NCBI GenBank assembly: GCA_022425325.1
Contig: JAKMFW010000063.1
Location: forward strand, 1 to 34,964
DNA from: Acidimicrobiales bacterium
GTDB taxonomy: Bacteria; Actinomycetota; Acidimicrobiia; Acidimicrobiales; Aldehydirespiratoraceae
Reading direction: 5' to 3'
DNA length: 34,964 nt
A program made the position numbers and the translations under genes. Positions 1 through 6,939 of the stretch are shown one piece after another. Within the stretch, counting starts at the first letter, position 1; the number at the start of each line of letters is the position of its first letter. Below the pieces are notes generated by a model. That model searched no databases. It saw nothing but the letters and a program-made list of their open reading frames with translations, and was not told the DNA's origin.

Positions 1-42
1 GGAGTGACGACTCGGCCATCGAGCGGCGAGGGTAGTTGTCAC

Positions 43-1161
43 TCAGGGGTGCAGGTCACCGCGGTCGTGCAGGTTCATCGCCGGGAACGGCCCGAAGAAG
101 CCGTGCTCGTAGAGGCCGTACCCGACCTGATCCCCGTACGTGAACTCGCCGACGGAATCGACGACCCCGTACTGGGCGAGGCCTCGGATCTCGTCGACCT
201 GGTAGGTCAGCGCTTGCACAACCTCGTCGTCGCCTTGCCACATACCGTGGCGCCAGTCCTCTTCGAAGCCGTAGCCGGTGCCGATCGAGATGAAGTTGGT
301 GACGAGCGGCTTGGCGGCGATCGTGATCGGACCCTCGGGCGCATCGGGCATCGTGATGCGGCTTCCCGAAAGCAGACGGGTGCCGGAGATCATGTCGTGA
401 TCCCACTCGGGAGTTCCGAGCCACTCGACTGGCCGTTCTGGGTCGGTCCAAACCCGGACGGCCTCTTCGAGGGGACGAACCCCGTCGGGGCGCTGGTGGC
501 ACATGTAGACGATCGAGTGGTCGCCGAAATCGATCGGCATGTAGTTCCACATGCCCGGCATGACCGAGATCGACTGCCGGATGCCGTCAGGCTGCTTCTC
601 GCCGACAGGACGGACGCCCCAGGAACGATCGCGGCTGCCACCGCAGCGATCGGGCGTGACGGCGATGTCCTCACCGGCGACGGTGAGCGTGCCCTCCCAG
701 CGGCCCATCTGCGCGAACCGCTGGGTGTCGAAGACGACCGTGCCCCTGCTGCGCAGATACTGGCGTGGTTCCTCGAAGGCAGGGATCGATGCCGTCCAGG
801 TGACGTCCATGGCGATGTCGGCGTCGTTCGGCTCGACGATCACCCGGAGCTTCTCGAGCGGTTCGATGATCTCCACCCGCATCGGGCCGACCGAGATATC
901 CATGCGGTCCTCGAGCGGCTTCGAGGTCCGCATGATGCGCTGGGTGCCGTTCTTGGTGACCGCCAGAAAGGCGTCGGTCGTGCCCAGGTTGGGGTACTGC
1001 CCGAGCCCGAAGATCGCGAAGTACTCGTCGGATGACGGGTGCAGGTTGAAGTAGTAGCGGTCGTAGAAGTTCCGGTCGGAGGTGGCGACGTGGCGGATGA
1101 ACTCCGAGGTCTGATGGACGGGGTAGTCGTCCCAACCGGATACCGAACGTTCTGCAGTCAT
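43..1161 (-). CDS. CrtC/AttH-like (lipocalin-type fold) protein of unknown function
   Basis: This 372-residue soluble protein has no signal peptide or membrane segment. It is rich in aromatic residues and beta-prone stretches. A central RDRSWGVRPVG block (about residue 180) resembles the conserved core of hydroxyneurosporene-synthase/AttH-like lipocalin-fold proteins, which is the basis for the tentative family. No catalytic function can be read from it. I chose the ATG at 1161 over a longer GTG-less upstream extension because TACCGT ends six bases before it, the leaderless pattern seen across this window. It diverges from the DUF35-thiolase-crotonase operon with only 59 bases between the starts, so the two may be co-regulated and act on related lipid or acyl-CoA substrates. 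That last point is inference. Confidence 0.6.
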   Translation of the reverse strand: MTAERSVSGWDDYPVHQTSEFIRHVATSDRNFYDRYYFNLHPSSDEYFAIFGLGQYPNLGTTDAFLAVTKNGTQRIMRTSKPLEDRMDISVGPMRVEIIEPLEKLRVIVEPNDADIAMDVTWTASIPAFEEPRQYLRSRGTVVFDTQRFAQMGRWEGTLTVAGEDIAVTPDRCGGSRDRSWGVRPVGEKQPDGIRQSISVMPGMWNYMPIDFGDHSIVYMCHQRPDGVRPLEEAVRVWTDPERPVEWLGTPEWDHDMISGTRLLSGSRITMPDAPEGPITIAAKPLVTNFISIGTGYGFEEDWRHGMWQGDDEVVQALTYQVDEIRGLAQYGVVDSVGEFTYGDQVGYGLYEHGFFGPFPAMNLHDRGDLHP

Positions 1162-1167
1162 GAGAGG

Positions 1168-1173
1168 ACGGTA
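1168..1173 (-). promoter_or_regulatory. -10 hexamer of the CrtC/AttH-like gene
   Basis: On the minus strand TACCGT is followed by six bases and then the ATG at 1161. This fits a -10 box for a leaderless transcript. No clear -35 is seen. Confidence 0.5.
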
Positions 1174-1207
1174 ACCCGCTGGTTCACGGTGGACCCAATG
1201 CTCGCGG

Positions 1208-1213
1208 TACCGT
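1208..1213 (+). promoter_or_regulatory. -10 hexamer of the DUF35-thiolase-crotonase operon
   Basis: TACCGT ends seven bases before the GTG at 1221. TTCACG at 1183-1188 is a possible weak -35 at 19 bases. Confidence 0.5.
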
Positions 1214-1220
1214 CTCATGC

Positions 1221-1697
1221 GTGACGAAGACCCGTGTACCCGCCGTCGACGGCCTCTTCACCGAGGTCGACGGCGTCGCCCACCTGATCGGGGCGAAGAC
1301 CCCCGACCGGGAGTCCTACTTTTTTCCTGCCCACCTGCCCGGCATGGCGGGCGGTGACCCAGCCGCGGTCGGCGCCGAACTCGAAGAGGTGCTGCTGTCG
1401 AACACCGGCACGGTCTGGAGCTACACGACGAGCTCCTATGCGCCGCCGCCTCCGTTCGTCGCCACCACCGACCCCTACGAGCCGATCACCATCGCTGCCG
1501 TGAAGCTCGAGCGGGAGCAGATGGTGGTGCTGGGACAGTGCCCGCAGGGCATCACGCCCGACGATCTCAAGATCGGCATGGAGATGGAGCTCTACATCGA
1601 CGTGCTCAACGAAGACGACGAGCACGAGTACACCGTGTGGAAATGGCGCCCTCGAGGCACCGCCGGCACGACCGACACCGCAGCTGAGGGGAACTGA
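1221..1697 (+). CDS. DUF35-type OB-fold protein, thiolase partner
   Basis: This 158-residue protein matches the DUF35 family. Members pair with lipid-transfer-type thiolases (as in ChsH2-Ltp2) and with archaeal acetoacetyl-CoA thiolase/HMG-CoA synthase, where they bridge the enzymes through an OB fold and a rubredoxin-like zinc ribbon. The usual CxxC pairs are absent: the YFFPAHLPGM stretch sits where the first would be expected, and only one Cys is visible (GQCPQG). The protein therefore probably keeps the OB fold but binds no zinc. The GTG start is set by the TACCGT box seven bases upstream. The thiolase follows after two bases, which supports a complex of the two. The pair looks like the counterpart of mycobacterial Rv1628c/Rv1627c. 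Confidence 0.75.
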   Translation: MTKTRVPAVDGLFTEVDGVAHLIGAKTPDRESYFFPAHLPGMAGGDPAAVGAELEEVLLSNTGTVWSYTTSSYAPPPPFVATTDPYEPITIAAVKLEREQMVVLGQCPQGITPDDLKIGMEMELYIDVLNEDDEHEYTVWKWRPRGTAGTTDTAAEGN

Positions 1698-1699
1698 TC

Positions 1700-2887
1700 A
1701 TGGACGAACTCGCGATCATCGGTGTCGGGATGCACCCCTGGGGGAAGTGGGGGCGCAACTTCGTCGAGTACGGCACGGTTGCTGCTCGCAAGGCGCTCGA
1801 CGAAGCCCGAGTCGACTGGAACGACGTCGGCTACATCTCCGGCGCGATCACGGTGCGAAACGGGTACCCCGGCTATGTCGCCGGTGCCACGTTCGCGCGA
1901 GCGCTCGGGTTCAACGGGGCGCAGGTGGCGTCGAGCTACGCAGCGTGCGCCTCGGGCGTCACCGCCCTGCAGGTCGCTCGCGGCCAGATCTTGTCCGGTG
2001 CCACCGACGTTGCGCTGATCATCGGCGCCGACACCACACCGAAGGGCTTCCTGAAGCCCAATGAGGGTGACCGCCCGGACGACACCGACTGGCTGCGCTT
2101 CAAACTCGTCGGCGCCACCAACCCGGTGTACTTCGGCCTCAATGCCCGTCGCCGCATGGATCTCTTCGGCGCCACCCAGGAGGATTTTGCCCGGGTGAAG
2201 GTCAAGAACTCGCGTCACGCCGTGCACAACGAACTGGCGCGCTTCACCAAGGAGTACGACATCGAGGATGTGATGAACTCGCCGGTCGTCTCCGATCCGC
2301 TCCGGTTGCTCGACATCTGTGCGACCTCCGACGGCGGCGCCGCCCTCGTGGTCTGCTCGATGGAGTACGCCAAGGCCCACGGCCACGCCGATCCCGTGCG
2401 AATCGCAGGTCTGTCCACGGTCACACCCGTCTATCCCGACACCGTGATCGACCTGCCCTACATGGCCACCGACTCGGCGGGCGCCACGCCCGAACCGTTG
2501 CGAGGCTTCAAGCAATCGATCGGCGACAAGGTGTACGAGGAGTCCGGTCTCGGCCCTGACGACGTCGATGTCGCCGAGGTCTACGACCTGTCATCCAGCC
2601 TCGAGCTCGACTGGTACGAGCAACTCGGCTTCTGTGCCGAGGGCGAGGCGGAGAAGCTCCTGCGCGACGGTGTCACCGAGATCGGCGGCCGCCTTCCCGT
2701 CAATCCGTCGGGTGGCCTTGGTGCGTTCGGTGAGGCCGTGCCCGCCCAGGCGATCGCCCAAGTATGCGAGCTCACCTGGCAGCTTCGGGGCGAGGCCGGG
2801 AAACGCCAGGTCGAGGGCGCCCGCGTCGGCATCTCCGCCAACCAGGGCCTGTTCGGGCACGGTTCGTCGGTGTTGGTGCGCCGATGA
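1700..2887 (+). CDS. Lipid-transfer-type thiolase (SCP2 thiolase/Ltp family)
   Basis: This 395-residue thiolase-fold protein has its nucleophile-site Cys at 83 (SSYAACASG). The C-terminal NPSGGLGAFGEAVPAQAIAQ block is typical of SCP2/lipid-transfer thiolases. A GHGSS motif near the end occupies the place of the second catalytic cysteine (CxG) of biosynthetic thiolases, as in the non-classical Ltp group. Family members cleave or condense acyl-CoA, and some act as retro-aldolases on steroid side chains with a DUF35 partner. Here the DUF35 partner lies directly upstream and an EchA20-like crotonase overlaps the stop by four bases (ATGA). The genes therefore form one operon, probably for acyl-CoA or sterol-derived substrate breakdown. 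The exact substrate is not visible. Confidence 0.8.
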   Translation: MDELAIIGVGMHPWGKWGRNFVEYGTVAARKALDEARVDWNDVGYISGAITVRNGYPGYVAGATFARALGFNGAQVASSYAACASGVTALQVARGQILSGATDVALIIGADTTPKGFLKPNEGDRPDDTDWLRFKLVGATNPVYFGLNARRRMDLFGATQEDFARVKVKNSRHAVHNELARFTKEYDIEDVMNSPVVSDPLRLLDICATSDGGAALVVCSMEYAKAHGHADPVRIAGLSTVTPVYPDTVIDLPYMATDSAGATPEPLRGFKQSIGDKVYEESGLGPDDVDVAEVYDLSSSLELDWYEQLGFCAEGEAEKLLRDGVTEIGGRLPVNPSGGLGAFGEAVPAQAIAQVCELTWQLRGEAGKRQVEGARVGISANQGLFGHGSSVLVRR

Positions 2888-3648
2888 CGATCCACCAGTC
2901 GGTCACCGCCGAGGGAGTCCTCGAGCTGGTCATGGACAACCCGAAGGTCAACGCGCTCCCGATCGCTGACACCCAGGCGATCGCCGAGCTGCTCGACGGG
3001 GTGAAGCATCGCCCGGAGATCACCGCCGTGATTCTCACCGCCACTGGTCGCGGCTTCTGCGCCGGCGTCGACATCAAGGAAATGCAATCGATGCCGGGCC
3101 ACGAGGGGATCCTGGGAGTCAACCGGGCGTGCGCCGAGGCTTTTCGGGCCGTCTACGAATGCGCCGTCCCGGTCGTGTGTGCCGTCAACGACTTCTGTCT
3201 CGGCACCGGCATCGGGTTGGCGGGCTCCGCCGACATCGTGCTCGCCGCCGAAGGCGTGAAGTTCGGGCTGCCCGAAGTCGACAACGGGGCCTTGGGCGCC
3301 GCCACACACCTCGGTCGCCTGGTGCCGGAGAAGCATCTTCGGTGGATGCTCTACAGCTGTGAGCCGGTCTCGGCCGAGCAACTGCAGGAGTGGGGCACCG
3401 TGCTCGATGTCGTTCCGGCCGGCGAATTGATGGATCGCGCTCGTGAGATCGCCGGCGTAATCGCCTCGAAGGCCGCCCCGGTGATCCGAGCGGCAAAGGC
3501 ATCACTGCTCGGCATCGATCACGCTCCGATGAACTCGTACCGGTTCGAGCAGGGGTTCACCTATGAACTCAACCTGCAGGGTCACGGCGACGAAGCCCGC
3601 GACGCGTTCTTACAGGGCGAGCGAGACGCGAACTCGGCGGCAGACTGA
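2884..3648 (+). CDS. Crotonase-family hydratase/hydrolase, EchA20-like
   Basis: This 254-residue protein has the crotonase oxyanion-hole segments (GRGFCAGVDIKEMQ at about 56-69 and CLGTGIGLAGSAD at about 105-117). It keeps one acidic residue, E131 in GLPEVDNGALGAATHL, while the first canonical hydratase Glu is missing. From memory, the RAVYECAVPV, GALGAATHLGRLVP and YRFEQGFTYELNLQG blocks are close to M. tuberculosis EchA20, the ring-opening hydrolase of late cholesterol (ring C/D) degradation. That family link is recalled and was not computed. The ATG overlaps the thiolase stop. Its last 39 bases overlap the 3' end of the convergent GHMP kinase, so I expect the two to influence each other's 3' ends. 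A generic enoyl-CoA hydratase is the alternative. Confidence 0.8.
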   Translation: MTIHQSVTAEGVLELVMDNPKVNALPIADTQAIAELLDGVKHRPEITAVILTATGRGFCAGVDIKEMQSMPGHEGILGVNRACAEAFRAVYECAVPVVCAVNDFCLGTGIGLAGSADIVLAAEGVKFGLPEVDNGALGAATHLGRLVPEKHLRWMLYSCEPVSAEQLQEWGTVLDVVPAGELMDRAREIAGVIASKAAPVIRAAKASLLGIDHAPMNSYRFEQGFTYELNLQGHGDEARDAFLQGERDANSAAD

Positions 3649-4515
3649 CGCCACTGGTTCGAGCGCGTCGGCGACGGCGTCGAGGTCGGTCCCCGGTCTC
3701 GGAACCGCAACAATCGCGCCGCCGGAGCCGCAGAATTTCGCCGCCGCGCCCGCTGCTCGTGCGGCCGTGACGAGGGCCGCTTGGTCGTCGTCGAGCGTGA
3801 AGATCATGCGGCGCAGATCGAAGTTGGCATCGACCGCATCGCAAAACGCCGTTGTGTCGCCGTCGAGAAGTGCCTGACGGCCGGTGTCGGCGATCTCGGC
3901 AAATCCGGCGATCGACTGCCGCACTGGCGAGTCGCCGGCGCTCCAGCGCTCCCAGACCGCTCGATGCACGTCGCCTGAGGGCGTGCCGGGTTCCTCGGGC
4001 CAGGCGAGGAGCAGCGGCGGGAGGAGATCGGGATCGAGCGACTCGTGGGTGCCGATTTCGTCGGGGCCGGAGAAGTCCATGTGCTGGAGGCCTCCCAGGG
4101 CCTGGATGACGCGATCCTGGGGGCCGGCGACGATGCCGAGTTCCTCGCGTTCGATGTCCCAGGCGATCTGTGCCATCTCGAGCGGCTGGAGGCCGAGGTC
4201 GAGGTGGGTGTCGAGCGCCCGCAGTGTCGCCAGCAGGATGGCGCTCGAACCGCTGAGGCCCGACTGCACGGGCACGTCGGTCGTCAGTCCGAGCGCGATC
4301 GCCCCTTTCGAGGGGGCGACTCGGGCGATTGCGAGTCGCTGCAGGTCCGCAACGTCGGGCTGGAACGACGCCGGGGCGTAGAAGACGGTGTCGGTCACCG
4401 TCGCGACCGTCTCGAACGTGTCGATCGTGGCGGCGAGGACGTTCCCGCCGTAGAGGTCACCAGGGTTACCGAGAAGCCCGATCCGGGCCCGGGCCCGGCC
4501 GACCGATGCGGACAT
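3610..4515 (-). CDS. GHMP-family sugar kinase, glucuronokinase-like
   Basis: This 301-residue protein has the GHMP kinase pattern. An N-terminal substrate segment (RIGLLGNPGDLYGGN, 11-25) resembles the RVGLxGNPSD start of plant glucuronokinases. The phosphate-binding motif is VPVQSGLSGSSA (81-92), and a glycine-rich third motif FCGSGGAIVAV lies near the C terminus. GHMP kinases phosphorylate small metabolites such as galactose, mevalonate, homoserine or glucuronate at a hydroxyl with ATP. The sugar is not identifiable from sequence alone, so glucuronate-1-kinase is only a suggestion. No Shine-Dalgarno precedes the ATG. Instead a 17-codon leaderless ORF ends in TGATG across its start, which suggests translational coupling. 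The 3' end overlaps the convergent crotonase gene by 39 bases. Confidence 0.8.
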   Translation of the reverse strand: MSASVGRARARIGLLGNPGDLYGGNVLAATIDTFETVATVTDTVFYAPASFQPDVADLQRLAIARVAPSKGAIALGLTTDVPVQSGLSGSSAILLATLRALDTHLDLGLQPLEMAQIAWDIEREELGIVAGPQDRVIQALGGLQHMDFSGPDEIGTHESLDPDLLPPLLLAWPEEPGTPSGDVHRAVWERWSAGDSPVRQSIAGFAEIADTGRQALLDGDTTAFCDAVDANFDLRRMIFTLDDDQAALVTAARAAGAAAKFCGSGGAIVAVPRPGTDLDAVADALEPVASVCRRVRVSLAL

Positions 4516-4568
4516 CAGCGACGGTTTCTTCGCAGCCGCAGCGGGTTGCTCGTCGAGAGGTCAGGCAC
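4515..4568 (-). CDS. Upstream 17-residue ORF coupled to the GHMP kinase
   Basis: The short ORF starts at GTG and encodes MPDLSTSNPLRLRRNRR. Its stop codon shares one base with the kinase ATG (TGATG). TACGCT ends seven bases before the GTG, exactly the leaderless geometry of other genes here. Translation of a leaderless mRNA would start on this ORF and reach the kinase by termination-reinitiation. The peptide is basic and Arg-rich at its end and includes an AGA codon. It matches nothing I recognise. It could be a regulatory leader peptide or merely a device to load ribosomes. Confidence 0.5.
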   Translation of the reverse strand: MPDLSTSNPLRLRRNRR

Positions 4569-4575
4569 GAACGGG

Positions 4576-4581
4576 AGCGTA
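4576..4581 (-). promoter_or_regulatory. -10 hexamer for the upstream ORF/GHMP kinase
   Basis: TACGCT on the minus strand ends seven bases before the GTG at 4568. It lies 36 bases from the divergent glbO -10 box. Confidence 0.5.
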
Positions 4582-4617
4582 GCGAACGGTGTTGTCCGCC
4601 AACCAGGGGCATCGGAC

Positions 4618-4623
4618 TAGCGT
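4618..4623 (+). promoter_or_regulatory. -10 hexamer of glbO
   Basis: TAGCGT ends seven bases before the GTG at 4631 and defines a leaderless start. Confidence 0.5.
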
Positions 4624-4630
4624 CGTCCGG

Positions 4631-5026
4631 GTGCGTGAAGAGGTGACCCTGTACGAAGCCGTCGGCGGTGAGCCCTACTTCTCCGCCCTCGTCGAGCGGT
4701 TCTACGGCGAGGTCGCCGCCGATGACTTGCTCCGGCCGATGTATCCGCGCGATCTGTCCGGCGCCGAGGAACGGCTCCGGCTTTTCTTGATGCAGTACTG
4801 GGGCGGGCCTACGACCTACTCGGACGAGCGTGGGCATCCTCGGTTGCGGATGCGCCACAACCCCTATCGAGTCGACCTCGCGGCCCGCGACGCATGGCTG
4901 CGCTGCATGATCACTGCGCTCGAAGCGGATCCGCCGGCCGAGCCGATGCGCTCCGCGATGATCGAGTACTTCGTGCGCTCAGCCGACTTCATGCGCAACA
5001 CCGAGGAGTCCGACGGCGGCGTGTGA
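4631..5026 (+). CDS. glbO: Group II truncated haemoglobin (trHbO)
   Basis: This 131-residue protein has the full truncated-globin pattern. Tyr25 is in ERFYGEV (B10), Tyr38 in RPMYP (CD1), the proximal haem ligand His76 in RMRHNPY (F8), and Trp89 in DAWL (G8). Tyr at B10 and CD1 with Trp at G8 is the signature of group II proteins such as M. tuberculosis trHbO. That protein binds O2 very tightly and is linked to respiration and to NO or peroxide handling. I use the GTG at 4631 because of the TAGCGT box seven bases upstream; an in-frame GTG at 4589 would add 14 residues unlike the family. The gene stands alone, divergent from the GHMP kinase. Confidence 0.92.
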   Translation: MREEVTLYEAVGGEPYFSALVERFYGEVAADDLLRPMYPRDLSGAEERLRLFLMQYWGGPTTYSDERGHPRLRMRHNPYRVDLAARDAWLRCMITALEADPPAEPMRSAMIEYFVRSADFMRNTEESDGGV

Positions 5027-5061
5027 GCGCCCTGTCCGGCCTCGCCCGATCGGTTGTCATT

Positions 5062-5078
5062 TGGCCCCAATGGGGTCA
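5062..5078 (+). terminator. Hairpin after glbO
   Basis: TGGCCCC and GGGGTCA form a seven-base-pair stem with one G-T pair around AAT, 36 bases after the glbO stop. It has no clear T-tract, so it is a plausible but weak terminator. Confidence 0.35.
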
Positions 5079-5216
5079 GGGATCCATGACTTCCGCGTCA
5101 TTCTCCGGCAAAGTAGATGCAGGGACAGGCGGAAATGCTTGACTCACGGCGCGATTTCGACTCGCGTGTAACCCAATCTCCGCGATTGCCGTGGAACAAA
5201 GCAAGGAGTACCAATC
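5079..5216 (+). promoter_or_regulatory. HU upstream region with inverted repeat
   Basis: The region before the HU gene contains an ATGAC/GTCAT inverted repeat with a six-base spacer (5086-5101) and a TTGACT (5139-5144) that could be a -35. No well-spaced -10 follows, since TGTAAC at 5167 is 22 bases away, so the promoter is unresolved. AAGGAG at 5203-5208 is a strong ribosome-binding site, unusual in this window, so the HU mRNA has a real leader. Confidence 0.35.
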
Positions 5217-5492
5217 ATGAACAAGGGCGAACTCGTCGCAGCGATGGCCGACTCGGCCGGCATTTCCCAGAAGGATGCCGGTGCGGCGCTCGACGCGATG
5301 TTCGAGACCATCGCGGCCGAAATCGGCAAGGGCAACCAGGTGTCGATCACCGGCTGGCTCAAGGTCGAGAAGGCCAAGACCTCCGCTCGCACCGGCCGCA
5401 ACCCGCAGACCGGCGAAGCGATCCAGGTCCCGGCCGGCACCCGTGCCAAGGTGACCGCCGGCTCGAAGCTCAAGGCCGCTGGCAAGAGCTGA
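5217..5492 (+). CDS. hup: HU-family nucleoid protein
   Basis: This 91-residue DNA-binding protein has the standard HU length. The helical N-terminal dimer region is followed by the beta-arm motif TGRNPQTGEAIQVPA (about 59-73), whose proline inserts into the minor groove and bends DNA. It ends at residue 91 with SKLKAAGKS and lacks the long lysine/alanine/proline C-terminal tail found on mycobacterial and streptomycete HupB. It is the only chromosomal architectural protein here. It has an AAGGAG ribosome-binding site eight bases before the ATG and a perfect ten-base-pair terminator hairpin downstream, so it is a monocistronic and probably highly expressed unit. Confidence 0.95.
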   Translation: MNKGELVAAMADSAGISQKDAGAALDAMFETIAAEIGKGNQVSITGWLKVEKAKTSARTGRNPQTGEAIQVPAGTRAKVTAGSKLKAAGKS

Positions 5493-5517
5493 GCCTCGCT
5501 TCCGCGAAATCGCAGAT

Positions 5518-5541
5518 GGGGACGGCCTACAGGCCGTCCCC
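5518..5541 (+). terminator. HU terminator hairpin
   Basis: GGGGACGGCC and GGCCGTCCCC form a perfect ten-base-pair stem with loop TACA, 25 bases after the HU stop. There is little T-tract afterwards. Confidence 0.75.
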
Positions 5542-5569
5542 GTTGCGCGTCCGGGCGACCTTTCCGGTC

Positions 5570-5575
5570 TAGGTT
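5570..5575 (+). promoter_or_regulatory. -10 hexamer of bcp-fabZ
   Basis: TAGGTT ends six bases before the bcp ATG at 5582, the leaderless pattern. Confidence 0.5.
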
Positions 5576-5581
5576 GCAGCG

Positions 5582-6052
5582 ATGACCGATCCCGTTCGTC
5601 TCGCTGCCGGTGACCGTGCGCCGGCGTTTCATCTCGCCGACCAAGGCGGCGCCAAGCACCGCCTGAGCGCCTACAAGGGGCGTCGGGTGCTGCTCTTCTT
5701 CTACCCGAAGGCCAACACCGGGGGCTGCACGACCCAGGCGTGCGGGCTCCGCGACGTTGCCGGCGAGATCGGCGACACCGTCATTCTCGGCGTTTCTCCC
5801 GATCTCCCGAAGGCCCAGGCTGCGTGGGATGCCAGGCACGACTTCGGCTTTCCGTTGCTCTCCGACCCGGATCACGCCACCGCCGACTCGTACGGTACGT
5901 GGGGCCCCAAGAAGCTCTACGGCAAGGAGTACGAGGGGATTATCCGCTCCGCCTTCCTGATCGGCGCGAACGGCAAGGTCGAGCACGCGTGGTACAAGAT
6001 CAGTCCCAAGGCGACCCCGGAGAAGCTGCTCGCCGCACTGGAGGACGCATGA
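5582..6052 (+). CDS. bcp: Thioredoxin-dependent peroxiredoxin, BCP/PrxQ type
   Basis: This 156-residue protein has a thioredoxin fold and reduces hydrogen peroxide and organic or lipid hydroperoxides using thioredoxin. The peroxidatic Cys49 and resolving Cys54 lie in YPKANTGGCTTQACGLRD, the PrxQ spacing of four residues between cysteines. The usual Thr-Pro-Gly-Cys is Thr-Gly-Gly-Cys here. The gene overlaps fabZ by four bases (ATGA), so protection of lipids from peroxides is transcribed together with a fatty-acid synthesis enzyme. Confidence 0.93.
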   Translation: MTDPVRLAAGDRAPAFHLADQGGAKHRLSAYKGRRVLLFFYPKANTGGCTTQACGLRDVAGEIGDTVILGVSPDLPKAQAAWDARHDFGFPLLSDPDHATADSYGTWGPKKLYGKEYEGIIRSAFLIGANGKVEHAWYKISPKATPEKLLAALEDA

Positions 6053-6486
6053 GCATTCCGTCTCCCGACGAGGTCCTGCCGCACCGGCCTCCGTTCCTCT
6101 TCGTCGACGAAATCACCGAGCTCGAGCCCGGTACGAAGGCCGTCGGAACCTGGACGCTGTCCGGTGACGAAGCCTTCTTCTCGGGTCATTTCCCGGGACG
6201 ACCGACACTGCCCGGTGTCCTGATGTGCGAGGCAATCGCCCAGGTGGGCGCGTTCGCGCTGCTTTCCGATGAGCGCTTCGCCGGCAAGCTTCCGCTGTTC
6301 GGAGGACTCGATTCGGCTCGGTTCCGCCGCCAGGTGGGACCTGGGGACACGCTCGAACTCACGGTCGAGATGGGTCGGCTGTCGGCACGAGCAGGCAAGG
6401 GGAGCGGCACGGCGACCGTCAACGGCGAGCTCGCCGTGAGCTGCGATCTCATGTTCGTGATCGTCGATGCCGAGACCGCCGGCTGA
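6049..6486 (+). CDS. fabZ: 3-hydroxyacyl-ACP dehydratase FabZ-like
   Basis: This 145-residue single hotdog-fold protein keeps the FabZ signature. It begins HRPPFLFVD and has SGHFPGRPTLPGVLMCEAIAQ, with catalytic His47 and Glu61. It should dehydrate beta-hydroxyacyl-ACP in the elongation cycle. The ATG at 6049 overlaps the bcp stop. It is close to, but on the opposite strand from, the fabD-fabH-fabG-acpP-fabF operon that converges on it, and it supplies the dehydration step missing from that operon. Confidence 0.9.
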   Translation: MSIPSPDEVLPHRPPFLFVDEITELEPGTKAVGTWTLSGDEAFFSGHFPGRPTLPGVLMCEAIAQVGAFALLSDERFAGKLPLFGGLDSARFRRQVGPGDTLELTVEMGRLSARAGKGSGTATVNGELAVSCDLMFVIVDAETAG

Positions 6487-6490
6487 ACCG

Positions 6491-6868
6491 GTGAGCGACA
6501 CGCACGCAGTGCTGGCAGCCAATGCGTCGTTCTACGAGGCCCACGAGTCCCGAGACGTCGCCGCCATGCAGGCAGTCTGGGAGCACTCCGATCGGGTGGC
6601 GTGTACGCACCCGGGTTGGCCGATCCTGCGCGGCTGGTCCCAGGTCGAGACGTCGTGGCGCCGGATTCTCGAGGGGCCGGGGCGAAATCAATTCATCATC
6701 ACGAACGACACTGTCGAGGTAGTCGGTGATGTGGCGTGGGTGACCTGCGACGAAAACCTCGTCGCTCCCGGCTCGACGTTCACGGTGGCGGCCACCAACG
6801 TCTTCGTTCGGGACCCAGGCGGGGGCTGGCTCATGGTCAACCATCACGGGTCGCCGGTCGGCGCCTGA
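6491..6868 (+). CDS. SnoaL/NTF2-like protein
   Basis: This 125-residue protein looks like a small NTF2/SnoaL-type cone-fold protein. An N-terminal helix (LAANASFYEAHESRDVAAM) is followed by WEHSDRVACTHPGWPILRGW and a beta-sheet ending MVNHHGSPV. Proteins with the HPGWxxLxGW motif are widespread in actinobacteria and their ligand is unknown. The GTG at 6491 starts the family-like sequence four bases after the fabZ stop; an ATG at 6467 would overlap fabZ by 20 bases. It is presumably the third gene of the bcp-fabZ operon. The role is not known. Confidence 0.75.
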   Translation: MSDTHAVLAANASFYEAHESRDVAAMQAVWEHSDRVACTHPGWPILRGWSQVETSWRRILEGPGRNQFIITNDTVEVVGDVAWVTCDENLVAPGSTFTVAATNVFVRDPGGGWLMVNHHGSPVGA

Positions 6869-6895
6869 TCCGGCGTCGGTGACGAAAACGACGAA

Positions 6896-6917
6896 CGCCC
6901 CGGCCGGAGCCGAGGCG
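6896..6917 (-). terminator. Terminator of the fab operon, shared with the convergent operon
   Basis: A nine-position stem with one C-A mismatch (CGCCCCGGC/GCCGAGGCG, loop CGGA) lies between convergent genes. On the minus strand it is followed by a T-rich run (TTCGTCGTTTTCG), so it best serves fabF. It may also stop the bcp operon. Confidence 0.6.
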
Positions 6918-6939
6918 CTGGCGTCGGGATCGGTGCAAG

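Noticed and set aside
1-42. Bases before the first gene
   Set aside because: Too short to judge; no ORF, hairpin or tRNA is visible in them.
4-1035. Plus-strand frame of 343 codons across the first kilobase
   Set aside because: Low-complexity Asp/Arg/Val composition typical of an antisense shadow. The minus-strand protein has family-like blocks and a leaderless promoter.
1153-1162. GAACGTTC near the first gene as a LexA site
   Set aside because: The half-sites touch, while the LexA consensus needs four bases between GAAC and GTTC.
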